Source of the DNA: Nanobdellota archaeon
Lineage (GTDB): Archaea; Nanobdellota; Nanobdellia; Pacearchaeales; GW2011-AR1
Direction: 5' to 3'
DNA length: 10,503 nt
NCBI GenBank assembly: GCA_018825865.1
Contig: JAHKAF010000107.1
Span: 1-10,503 of the forward strand
The notes under the pieces were generated by a model. That model saw only the letters and a list, made by a program, of their open reading frames with translations. It searched no databases and had not been told where the DNA came from. Of the stretch, positions 1 to 5,182 are shown in pieces (position 1 is the stretch's first letter; each line of letters opens with the position of its first letter). The position numbers were made by a program, and so were the translations under genes.

Positions 1-793
1 ACGCTAATGTTGTCCCACAACCACAAAAAGGGTCTAAAACTATATCCCCCTCATTAGAACTTGCTTTTATGATTTTATCTAATAATGCTTCTGGTTTTTG
101 TGTCGGGTAACCTAATCTTTCCTTTGCTGTGTTTGTTAATGATGGAACATCCCAAACATCTTGAGGAACTCTACCTAATGGATGTTTTCTTAAATATTGT
201 TTTCCATCAATAATTTTATACATAACCTTTGCTTTTTCCCTATATGGTTCTCTCACAGCGTCAACATTAAAAGTATATTTATCTGATTTGGTATAAAATA
301 AAATGCTATCGTGTTTTCTTGCCCATCTTTCTTTGCTTACTCCCCCAACCCCATAACTCCATATAATTTCATTTTGGAAATTATCATAACCAAAAACTTC
401 ATCCATAACTTGTTTAAGATAATGGCTTGCGTGCCAGTCGCAATGAACATAAATACTTCCTGTTTCTTTTAGAACTCTCCAACACTGCTCTAATCTTTCT
501 CTCATATAAGCGATATAAACATAAATTCCTTTGCTATGTCCTCTACCTTTCCATCTCTTTTCTATATCTTCATATTGTTTTAGAATATTTGGTTTAATCT
601 GGCTCTTAATTTTTTCCCAGTGTTTATGACTATCTGAAAATTTTAATTTTGTTAATTTATCTTTAATCCAAAAGTTTTCATATTCTTTTTTTGAGAAAAA
701 AGGTGGGTCTAAATAAATCAAATTCATAGAATTATCATCAAACTTTTTCATAACATCAATACAATCACCACAATATACAATATTACCTTCCAT
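1..793 (-). CDS. Site-specific DNA methyltransferase, beta class (N6-adenine or N4-cytosine), cut by the left edge
   Basis: The ATG is at 793 and the frame stays open for 264 codons to the window edge, so the C-terminus is missing. It transfers a methyl group from S-adenosylmethionine to an exocyclic amino group in DNA. The motif order is that of the beta class: the catalytic motif DPPF comes first (residues 29-32), and the cofactor-binding motif DPFCGCGTT comes last (254-262), preceded by YPTQKPE (229-235). The middle segment resembles Mod-type enzymes (COG2189). No separate target-recognition domain is seen, and no restriction endonuclease lies on this side, so it may be an orphan or the mod half of a system that continues to the left. 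A TATA-like box 28 nt upstream of the ATG suggests a leaderless mRNA. The family call is secure; base specificity is not. Confidence 0.93.
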   Translation of the reverse strand, partial: MEGNIVYCGDCIDVMKKFDDNSMNLIYLDPPFFSKKEYENFWIKDKLTKLKFSDSHKHWEKIKSQIKPNILKQYEDIEKRWKGRGHSKGIYVYIAYMRERLEQCWRVLKETGSIYVHCDWHASHYLKQVMDEVFGYDNFQNEIIWSYGVGGVSKERWARKHDSILFYTKSDKYTFNVDAVREPYREKAKVMYKIIDGKQYLRKHPLGRVPQDVWDVPSLTNTAKERLGYPTQKPEALLDKIIKASSNEGDIVLDPFCGCGTTLA

Positions 794-815
794 TTTATTA
801 GATTAATAAAACATT

Positions 816-826
816 TGTTTTAAACC
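816..826 (-). promoter_or_regulatory. TATA-like box for the methyltransferase gene
   Basis: GGTTTAAAAC on the minus strand is centred about 28 nt upstream of the ATG at 793, which fits a leaderless archaeal transcript. The A-rich spacing between box and gene has no Shine-Dalgarno sequence. Confidence 0.5.
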
Positions 827-829
827 TTT

Positions 830-959
830 TTATTTTTTGTTTTGTCGTGGTTTATTCCAATAGGGAGATTTACACCTTGGACATACCGTCGGCTCTTTTT
901 TTATGTCGTTGGGTATCCATTCGTGCTTACATCTCTCACATCTAAAACCCTCTTTCTAT
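830..959 (-). pseudogene. Small double-CxxC zinc-ribbon protein with a disrupted start codon
   Basis: A 41-codon reading frame ends with TAA at 830-832. It has two CxxC pairs: CERC followed by KHEW, and CPRC followed by KSPYWNKPR. This layout (CxxC, H-x-W-x-P, about 10 residues, CPxCxSPYWNKPR) is a family of tiny archaeal zinc ribbons, probably nucleic-acid or partner binding. The frame has no usable start: it runs back to an in-frame TAG at 956-958, and the local sequence reads ATAG-AAA-GAG. Removing the extra A at 958 gives ATG-AAA-GAG and a complete 42-aa protein. It sits 21 nt after the stop of the upstream 90-aa gene, so the two were probably co-transcribed. It is either a fresh frameshift pseudogene or a sequencing/assembly error; the intact zinc ligands favour a recent or artificial lesion. 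Confidence 0.7.
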
Positions 960-980
960 ACTTAAAAATATATAATTAAA

Positions 981-1253
981 TTATCTGCCCCTATTATTGA
1001 ACTCATCAGTTTCTTCTTGTAAGATTCTCTCCCTTTCAGAGATTAAGCTTGATTTGACTCTTTTCAATCCTTCATCATAAACTCCTTCAAAAATATCATC
1101 GTGTGTAATTTCATAAAGAACTTTCCTTAATTCCCCTTCTGGAGCACGAGTTATTTTTCTATATACATCATCACTAAGATAATATGTTTTTTCAACAGAA
1201 GAGCCATGTGGAAGATTAATGGGAATTCTATATTTATTTACTAATTCCATCAC
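981..1253 (-). CDS. Hypothetical protein, 90 aa
   Basis: I do not recognise this family. The protein is soluble and charged, with no membrane segment. An N-terminal part that may be beta-rich (VNKYRIPINLP, then TYYLSDDVY) is followed by a helical, acidic and basic C-terminal half ending in EEETDEF-like charge clusters. The start is either GTG at 1253 or the adjoining ATG at 1250. A perfect-looking GGGGAGGTG sits directly against it, but a TATA-like box at 1271-1280 would place the transcript start at about 1251, so this run may not be part of the mRNA. The broken zinc-ribbon gene follows 21 nt downstream. A small pair like this beside a DNA methyltransferase could be accessory or defence DNA, but nothing in the residues proves a toxin or antitoxin. 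Confidence 0.7.
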   Translation of the reverse strand: MMELVNKYRIPINLPHGSSVEKTYYLSDDVYRKITRAPEGELRKVLYEITHDDIFEGVYDEGLKRVKSSLISERERILQEETDEFNNRGR

Positions 1254-1270
1254 CTCCCCACTAAAGAACC

Positions 1271-1284
1271 CTTTTTATTAATTT
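1271..1284 (-). promoter_or_regulatory. TATA-like box for the 90-aa gene
   Basis: AATTAATAAAAAG on the minus strand is centred about 26 nt upstream of the GTG/ATG start pair at 1253/1250. Confidence 0.45.
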
Positions 1285-1301
1285 CTATTATTTGGGATAT
1301 A

Positions 1302-1547
1302 TTATCTAACTTCCTGTCTCCAACGCTTAATCACAATTGTGAACCCAATCACCCTCGCTGTGTAATTTTTCCCAAGTTTGTCAAGAATCTCTTCTGAATA
1401 TTTTTTAACATCTTCCTTGTTCTTCCGCGCGCTCGCCAAAACAGAAACCTTCACATTCTTGCAATTGTTAAACTGGTGCTTTAAACTCTCAATAAAATTA
1501 GTTGTAACCCCATTTTTCCCAAGTTGTATCTGTCTTATTGGTGGCAT
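1302..1547 (-). CDS. CRM-domain (YhbY-like) RNA-binding protein
   Basis: At 81 aa this is a stand-alone CRM fold, the family of bacterial YhbY and plant CRS1-type domains that bind structured RNA and are linked to ribosome and tRNA-precursor maturation. The hallmark GxxG loop is seen as QLGKNG at residues 8-13, followed by the helix with FIESLKHQF, the central strand VKVSVL (33-38), a Lys-rich helix and the final strands ARVIGFTIVIKRW. It is slightly shorter than the usual 90-100 aa bacterial form. The ATG follows the stop of the RNase Z-like gene by a single base (TAA-A-ATG), so translation is probably coupled. It is the last gene of a three-gene RNA-metabolism operon. The fold assignment rests on motif resemblance; the RNA target is unknown. 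Confidence 0.75.
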   Translation of the reverse strand: MPPIRQIQLGKNGVTTNFIESLKHQFNNCKNVKVSVLASARKNKEDVKKYSEEILDKLGKNYTARVIGFTIVIKRWRQEVR

Positions 1548-1548
1548 T

Positions 1549-2298
1549 TTATATTTTAAACCTCATTAAATCTTTTGCTATAATTATCTTTCCCTTATAA
1601 TTTTTCTTAATATCTTTTTTAACTTGTGGCAAATAAGTATCAGCAACATGAGTTACAATTAATTTCTTAATTTTTGTCTCTTGAGCAAGTTTACCTAATT
1701 CTTCACCACTTAAATGATTTCTCAAATTACAATGTTTTGGAAAAGTAGCTTCGATAATTGCTAAATCCGTATTCATACAGGCCTCTTTCAATCCTTCACA
1801 ATAGGAAGAATCTCCAGAATAACAGAGAGCTTTCTGAAAATACTCAATCCTATATGCTAATGCTATAATATCATGGCTTACTAAAAAAGGTGAAATCCTA
1901 AAACTCCCAATTTTAATCTCTTTATTTAATTCAATAATTTTTAGACGATTCAAATTTTTATGATCGTCCAAATGAAATGCTTTCAACATGTTTTCTATAT
2001 CTCTATTAATCCCCTCTGGACCATAGATAAAATATTTTTCTTTAAGTTTATTTTTATCAGGAGCGTCTAAGATAAACAAAATAAAATGGCTTAAATCTGA
2101 AGAATGGTCTGCATGCATGTGGGAGATAAAAATATGGTTTAGTCCATAAAGTTTAATTCCTAACTTAGTTAAGTAGTTAATAGTCCCGCTTCCAAAATCA
2201 AACATAATCTTATTTTTGTTATCTTCTAATAAATGACTTGAACACGTTCTTTTTGCGAATGGCACAAAAGTTCCAGAACCTAATATAGTTATCTTCAT
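1549..2298 (-). CDS. RNase Z-like metallo-beta-lactamase-fold hydrolase
   Basis: A single MBL-fold domain of 249 aa. The metal site is complete: HMHADH at residues 60-65, His142 in SHD, Asp163 in YSGDSS, and His217 in VTHVAD. His195 in RNHLSGEE occupies the place of the conserved histidine near the C-terminus of RNase Z enzymes, so tRNA 3' trailer cleavage is the best-supported role. It is shorter than typical ElaC/RNase Z (about 300 aa) and I see no clear flexible exosite arm, so a related phosphodiesterase activity is possible. The ATG overlaps the upstream gene's stop (ATGA), and the end of that gene doubles as a purine-rich ribosome site (GGGGAGGGAGGG). The tRNA gene in this window lacks an encoded CCA, so mature 3' ends depend on such an enzyme. 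Confidence 0.85.
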   Translation of the reverse strand: MKITILGSGTFVPFAKRTCSSHLLEDNKNKIMFDFGSGTINYLTKLGIKLYGLNHIFISHMHADHSSDLSHFILFILDAPDKNKLKEKYFIYGPEGINRDIENMLKAFHLDDHKNLNRLKIIELNKEIKIGSFRISPFLVSHDIIALAYRIEYFQKALCYSGDSSYCEGLKEACMNTDLAIIEATFPKHCNLRNHLSGEELGKLAQETKIKKLIVTHVADTYLPQVKKDIKKNYKGKIIIAKDLMRFKI

Positions 2299-2669
2299 CT
2301 CCCTCCCTCCCCAATAAATTTTAAAATATCTCCTCTCTTAACTTTTATCTTCTTAAATTTCCGAACCCCGAACGTCCCTGTTTTCATTCCCAATTCTTTG
2401 TAAATATCTTTACCTCTGAATTTATGAACCCAAACATCACTTTTGTTTTTCTTCCAATCTTTGCTGTGGGCTGCACAAAATATTGCTGCTTGCCTAACAT
2501 CTCCCCATCTTGGTCGCCCCTTGATATTAACAAAAGGGCTCCCTGCATCGTCGGTGTGGAAAACAAAATCATTCGGATGAACCTGTGCAATCAAAGCCTC
2601 GTTATTCTCCGCATTTTTTCCTGCCAATATCAAAGTATTCTTGTCTGTAAGTAACTCCCTGAATTTCAT
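2295..2669 (-). CDS. Stand-alone NFACT-R (DUF814) domain protein
   Basis: This 124-aa protein consists only of the NFACT-R module, the RNA-binding part found at the end of RqcH/Tae2/NEMF proteins of ribosome-associated quality control. The recognisable core is AGKNAENNEALIAQ (residues 16-29), then HPNDFVFHTDDAGSPFVNI (31-49), the counterpart of the family's D-x-W-x-H...GSH-x-V motif, and a W-D-V-x-x-A-A segment (55-62) with AAxxxAxxSKDW. The fingerprint histidine and Gly-Ser are kept; the usual GSH reads GSP. The N-terminal NFACT-N and coiled-coil parts are absent, as in other small archaeal and bacterial versions. It is the first gene of the operon with the RNase Z-like and CRM proteins, and its ATG lies 26 nt after a TATA box, which suggests a leaderless mRNA. 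Confidence 0.88.
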   Translation of the reverse strand: MKFRELLTDKNTLILAGKNAENNEALIAQVHPNDFVFHTDDAGSPFVNIKGRPRWGDVRQAAIFCAAHSKDWKKNKSDVWVHKFRGKDIYKELGMKTGTFGVRKFKKIKVKRGDILKFIGEGGR

Positions 2670-2690
2670 ACAAGTAAAAATAGAATCAAA

Positions 2691-2700
2691 GTTTTAAATC
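2691..2700 (-). promoter_or_regulatory. TATA-like box of the NFACT-R operon
   Basis: GATTTAAAAC on the minus strand is centred 26 nt before the ATG at 2669. It begins at the stop codon of the upstream DUF5654 gene, so the operon has its own promoter despite the short gap. Confidence 0.6.
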
Positions 2701-3002
2701 TATTCTTCAACAGAGAACAATCTTGAAATTACCAATATCCCAATCACTGAAACAAAAGTTACAATTAAGGCACTAATTAACTTTCCTTTTACAGGACTTA
2801 CTGCAGAAATTTTATCAACATATTCTGTTATGACATCTCTCCAAACTAATGCCATCAAAAAACCAAATGCAGCAACAATCGCGGTGTTGATGGCTTTCCT
2901 GAATTCTTTACTAAACTCTTCACGGGATTTTTTCAGTTTTTCTCTCGAAGCTTTTGCCCTCTGTTTAATTCTTTCCTTTCTTGTTAGATTTTTATTTTTC
3001 AT
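2700..3002 (-). CDS. DUF5654 family small membrane protein
   Basis: A 100-aa protein with a very basic, helical N-terminus (residues 1-37, many Lys/Arg, possibly coiled coil), then two membrane helices at about 38-56 and 75-95. The first helix carries the family-typical AAFGFLMALVWRDVI pattern, in which a polar W-R-D turn follows an Ala/Gly-rich helix. DUF5654 proteins are widespread in archaea and have no known function; a role at the membrane is all that can be said. The ATG at 3002 has no clear Shine-Dalgarno sequence. Its upstream region contains one copy of a 20-bp repeat that also forms the end of the RuBisCO gene, so its promoter was rearranged or created by that duplication. It is followed after 30 bp by the NFACT-R operon, which has its own TATA box. 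Confidence 0.8.
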   Translation of the reverse strand: MKNKNLTRKERIKQRAKASREKLKKSREEFSKEFRKAINTAIVAAFGFLMALVWRDVITEYVDKISAVSPVKGKLISALIVTFVSVIGILVISRLFSVEE

Positions 3003-3015
3003 ATTATAGTCAACA

Positions 3016-3111
3016 CCATTGTTCTAATGCTTCTTTTTACCGAACTTTGCTTGTGCCCTTTAGGGTATGAGGGAAGCATGAAGCATTAATTCCATTGTTC
3101 TAATGCTTCTT
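3016..3111. repeat. Direct repeat of 20 bp flanking the RuBisCO 3' end (3016-3035 and 3092-3111)
   Basis: CCATTGTTCTAATGCTTCTT occurs at 3016-3035 and again, base for base, at 3092-3111, an offset of 76 bp. The right copy codes for the last residues of RuBisCO (EALEQW). The left copy is non-coding and lies just upstream of the DUF5654 gene. Between them, 3080-3088 and 3101-3109 form a perfect 9-bp inverted repeat (GAAGCATTA / TAATGCTTC) across the RuBisCO stop codon. No T-run follows, so a hairpin terminator is not convincing. Confidence 0.85.
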
Positions 3112-4351
3112 CCAGTTCAACATGATTTTTTGCGTATTTTTTCAGAGGAATTTTTTTCAAAACAGCGTCGACAGCCTGGCGCATTGCAATTGCTCCTGCT
3201 TCTGTGCCGAATTTATGCCCGTGAATTCCTCCCCCTGCCTGAATCACCAAATCTTTTCCTAAATGTTTAATCAAAAAAGGAACATGTCCTGGATGAAGCC
3301 CACCTGATGAAACAGCCAGAACTGGTTTTATCTTCCCCCAGTTTTGTGCCAATCTTTTTGCAGTTTCCTTAACTTTATGTTTTTCAATATCTTCTTCAAT
3401 CTCTTGGATGTCTTTTATCTTTCCTTCGAGTTTTCCAATACCTGTTCCAATATGAATCTGGTCAACACCTATTAATCTCGCAAAGTCAGCAAGAACCATC
3501 ATGCTAACTCCGTGTTCAGGATTTCTGTCAAAAGCAGCGTGCATTGCTCTGTGCGCGTGAATTGCCATCTTAAAATTTGCCTCACGGAGAGTTTGGACAG
3601 CAGCCCATCCTGAAGTGATAATATCAATCATAATATATTTACCTCCCATTTTCTCGACGAGCTGAGCCCGCTTAAGCATTTCTTTTGTCTCTGCAGTCAC
3701 ATTAACAAGATAACTTTTTTTCTCTCCTGTTTCTGATTCTGCTTTGTCAGCCATCTCAAGAGTTTTAGCCAGGCGATTCTCAAATAAATTGAATTTCTGC
3801 GACGATAAATTCTCATCATCTTTAACAATGTCGCATCCGCCTTTCCAAGATTCATAAGCAGATTGTGCATGGTGTTTTGTGTTCAGCCCAAGTTTTGGTT
3901 TTATTATTGTTCCCACCAAAGGCCTGCTTTTGATTTTCATAATTTTTCTGATACCCTCTATCCCATATTTCGGTCCCTTAAAACTTTCAAGAATACTTTT
4001 CGGAAAACTTACATCTTCAAGTCTTATTGTCCTGACAGATTTCATTCCGAAAATATTACCTGCAATCGACGACAAAATATTAGGGACATTATCATACTCA
4101 AACAATTCTTGAGGGTACGCAACCTTAATCCAACCAGATTTCTTAATAGAAAAAACCTTTGCCCTCAACTTCTTCACATAATCCAGTTCGCCCTTTTCAA
4201 CTTCTGTCCATGTTCCTGTGCTCGACTCAAGCGCAACAATATTCGCTGCCTTTTCAAGAGACAAACCTTTTGCAGGATTTATCTTAAACAAACATATCAA
4301 ATCATTTTTCGGTTTATAACGCAAGTCTATGAAATCAAATTCTTTTTTCAT
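3086..4351 (-). CDS. rbcL: Ribulose-1,5-bisphosphate carboxylase, archaeal form III type
   Basis: The 421-aa large subunit fixes CO2 onto ribulose-1,5-bisphosphate to give two 3-phosphoglycerates. In archaea it normally works in AMP/nucleoside salvage, after AMP phosphorylase and ribose-1,5-bisphosphate isomerase; neither is in this window. The N-terminal ferredoxin-like domain carries E42 and T47 (ESSTGTW) and N99 (GNIFG). The barrel carries K151 and K153 (IIKPKLG), the carbamylated-lysine site K177 with D179 and E180 (VKDDE), H265, H267 and R268 (HAHRAMHA), H300 and K307 of loop 6 (HIGTGIGKLEG), S349 (SSGGLH) and G373-G374. All residues expected for catalysis are therefore present, unlike form IV RuBisCO-like proteins. 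Length and motifs fit form III; the exact subtype (III-a, III-b, III-like, II/III) needs a tree. AAGAGG lies 6 nt before the ATG. There is no small-subunit gene. Confidence 0.95.
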   Translation of the reverse strand: MKKEFDFIDLRYKPKNDLICLFKINPAKGLSLEKAANIVALESSTGTWTEVEKGELDYVKKLRAKVFSIKKSGWIKVAYPQELFEYDNVPNILSSIAGNIFGMKSVRTIRLEDVSFPKSILESFKGPKYGIEGIRKIMKIKSRPLVGTIIKPKLGLNTKHHAQSAYESWKGGCDIVKDDENLSSQKFNLFENRLAKTLEMADKAESETGEKKSYLVNVTAETKEMLKRAQLVEKMGGKYIMIDIITSGWAAVQTLREANFKMAIHAHRAMHAAFDRNPEHGVSMMVLADFARLIGVDQIHIGTGIGKLEGKIKDIQEIEEDIEKHKVKETAKRLAQNWGKIKPVLAVSSGGLHPGHVPFLIKHLGKDLVIQAGGGIHGHKFGTEAGAIAMRQAVDAVLKKIPLKKYAKNHVELEEALEQWN

Positions 4352-4392
4352 TTTCGCCTCTTTTGAGGATAATAGAAATTAATCCTTAATAA
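4352..4392 (-). promoter_or_regulatory. Probable promoter and ribosome site of the RuBisCO gene
   Basis: The minus strand has AAATTTATTAAGG (about 4381-4393), some 37 nt before the ATG, and AAGAGGCG a few bases before it. The TATA-to-ATG distance leaves room for a short leader of about 10 nt containing the Shine-Dalgarno run. This is one of the few genes here that seems to use a leader. Read-through from the cysS operon is also possible, because the DUF6485 stop lies only 43 bp upstream. Confidence 0.4.
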
Positions 4393-4394
4393 AT

Positions 4395-4541
4395 TTAATG
4401 CAAACAAGCAGGCAAATCTCCAGCTTCACGATGATGTGCAACACACTCACAACAGGCCCCTTTTCTTTCGCAACCGGGCCAATCGCATGGGCATTCTTTC
4501 AAATTCTCGTCGCGGTTTGGGCATGGTTTTCGGGAAGTCAT
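4395..4541 (-). CDS. DUF6485 family Cys-rich small protein
   Basis: This 48-aa protein holds eight cysteines: a C-P-N-R start at Cys7, CPCDWPGC (residues 17-24), GACCEC (28-33), and the closing H-H-R-E-A-G-D-L-P-A-C. The pattern C...N...CxC....CxRxGxCCxCxxxHxxxGxLPAC matches DUF6485, a family of unknown function found in many anaerobes and archaea. The cysteine and histidine spacing suggests that it binds metal, zinc or an iron-sulfur cluster. Its ATG overlaps the stop of the SGNH hydrolase gene (ATGA), so the two are translationally coupled. It is the third gene of a unit headed by cysteinyl-tRNA synthetase. The local GC content is higher than that of its neighbours, mainly because of the Cys, Pro and Gly codons. 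Confidence 0.85.
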   Translation of the reverse strand: MTSRKPCPNRDENLKECPCDWPGCERKGACCECVAHHREAGDLPACLH

Positions 4542-5182
4542 TTTTCAACTTTTCCAATCATCTTTTCGACAACAGGTAAAATCCTCCTAAAAATTTTCTC
4601 ATGCCCTTGCGTATTTAGGTGAATCCCATCGTGTAAATCTTCTGCAATCTTTAGAATATCTCGAGTAGGGAGAAAAATAACCTTTTCTTTTTTACAAATT
4701 CCTTTAATCTTCTCGTTATATCTTAGAATGTTTTCATTTGAGTAACTATCACCATTTTCTTCCCAAGGAATTGTTTTAGATTCATCGACTTCTGGCAACT
4801 CCAGAAAAATGATTTTATCTGTATATTTCTTTGCCTTATCAATTAGCTCATAAACATTTTTTTCAAATTCTTCTAATTTTACCCAAGCCTTACCAAAGTC
4901 CTTATTATATAATGAGTCGTTCTGCCCTATCTCGAAGATTATCATACTTCCGTAGTCATAATCTGAAGAATCTTCTGAATATATTCTGGCACGTAATTCA
5001 TTTTCAAATCTCTTTAACAAATCTTTTGTAGTATTTGATTCAATTCCAAGATTATACACAAAAGTATCTTCTCTCTTTTGGAAAAAATAATTTTTTAATC
5101 TCTCAGCCCAACCCCCTTTTTCTAAATCAAACGCTCCCCATGTAGAACTGTCCCCGAATGCGAATATTAAATTTGTTTTCAT
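4538..5182 (-). CDS. SGNH/GDSL-family hydrolase
   Basis: This 214-aa esterase-type protein has the family blocks in order: FGDSSTWG with the nucleophile Ser12 (block I), NLGIES with the block II glycine near residue 46, GQND with Asn88 (block III), and DGIHLN with Asp185 and His188 (block V). The Ser-Gly-Asn-His set is complete, so it should hydrolyse an ester or acyl bond; the substrate is unknown. No signal peptide or lipobox is seen, which suggests a cytosolic enzyme. The start is the ATG at 5182, which shares its A with the cysS stop (TGATG) and follows a GTGAGGGGGA ribosome site; a TTG one codon earlier is less likely. It lies between cysS and the DUF6485 gene with no gaps. Confidence 0.88.
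   Translation of the reverse strand: MKTNLIFAFGDSSTWGAFDLEKGGWAERLKNYFFQKREDTFVYNLGIESNTTKDLLKRFENELRARIYSEDSSDYDYGSMIIFEIGQNDSLYNKDFGKAWVKLEEFEKNVYELIDKAKKYTDKIIFLELPEVDESKTIPWEENGDSYSNENILRYNEKIKGICKKEKVIFLPTRDILKIAEDLHDGIHLNTQGHEKIFRRILPVVEKMIGKVEK

Noticed and set aside
1378..1569. Plus-strand frame of 63 codons
   Set aside because: It is the antisense shadow of the CRM-domain gene, whose protein pattern is clear.
2384..2590. Alternative minus-strand frame inside the NFACT-R gene
   Set aside because: The overlapping frame has the conserved NFACT-R motifs; this one has no recognisable pattern or start signal.
3080..3109. Inverted repeat over the RuBisCO stop as an intrinsic terminator
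   Set aside because: The stem is AT-rich, overlaps the coding end and has no following T-run; it is better explained as part of the local repeat structure.
3863..4366. Long plus-strand frame of 167 codons opposite RuBisCO
   Set aside because: It is opposite the conserved RuBisCO active-site region, has no promoter, and its composition is that of a reversed frame.
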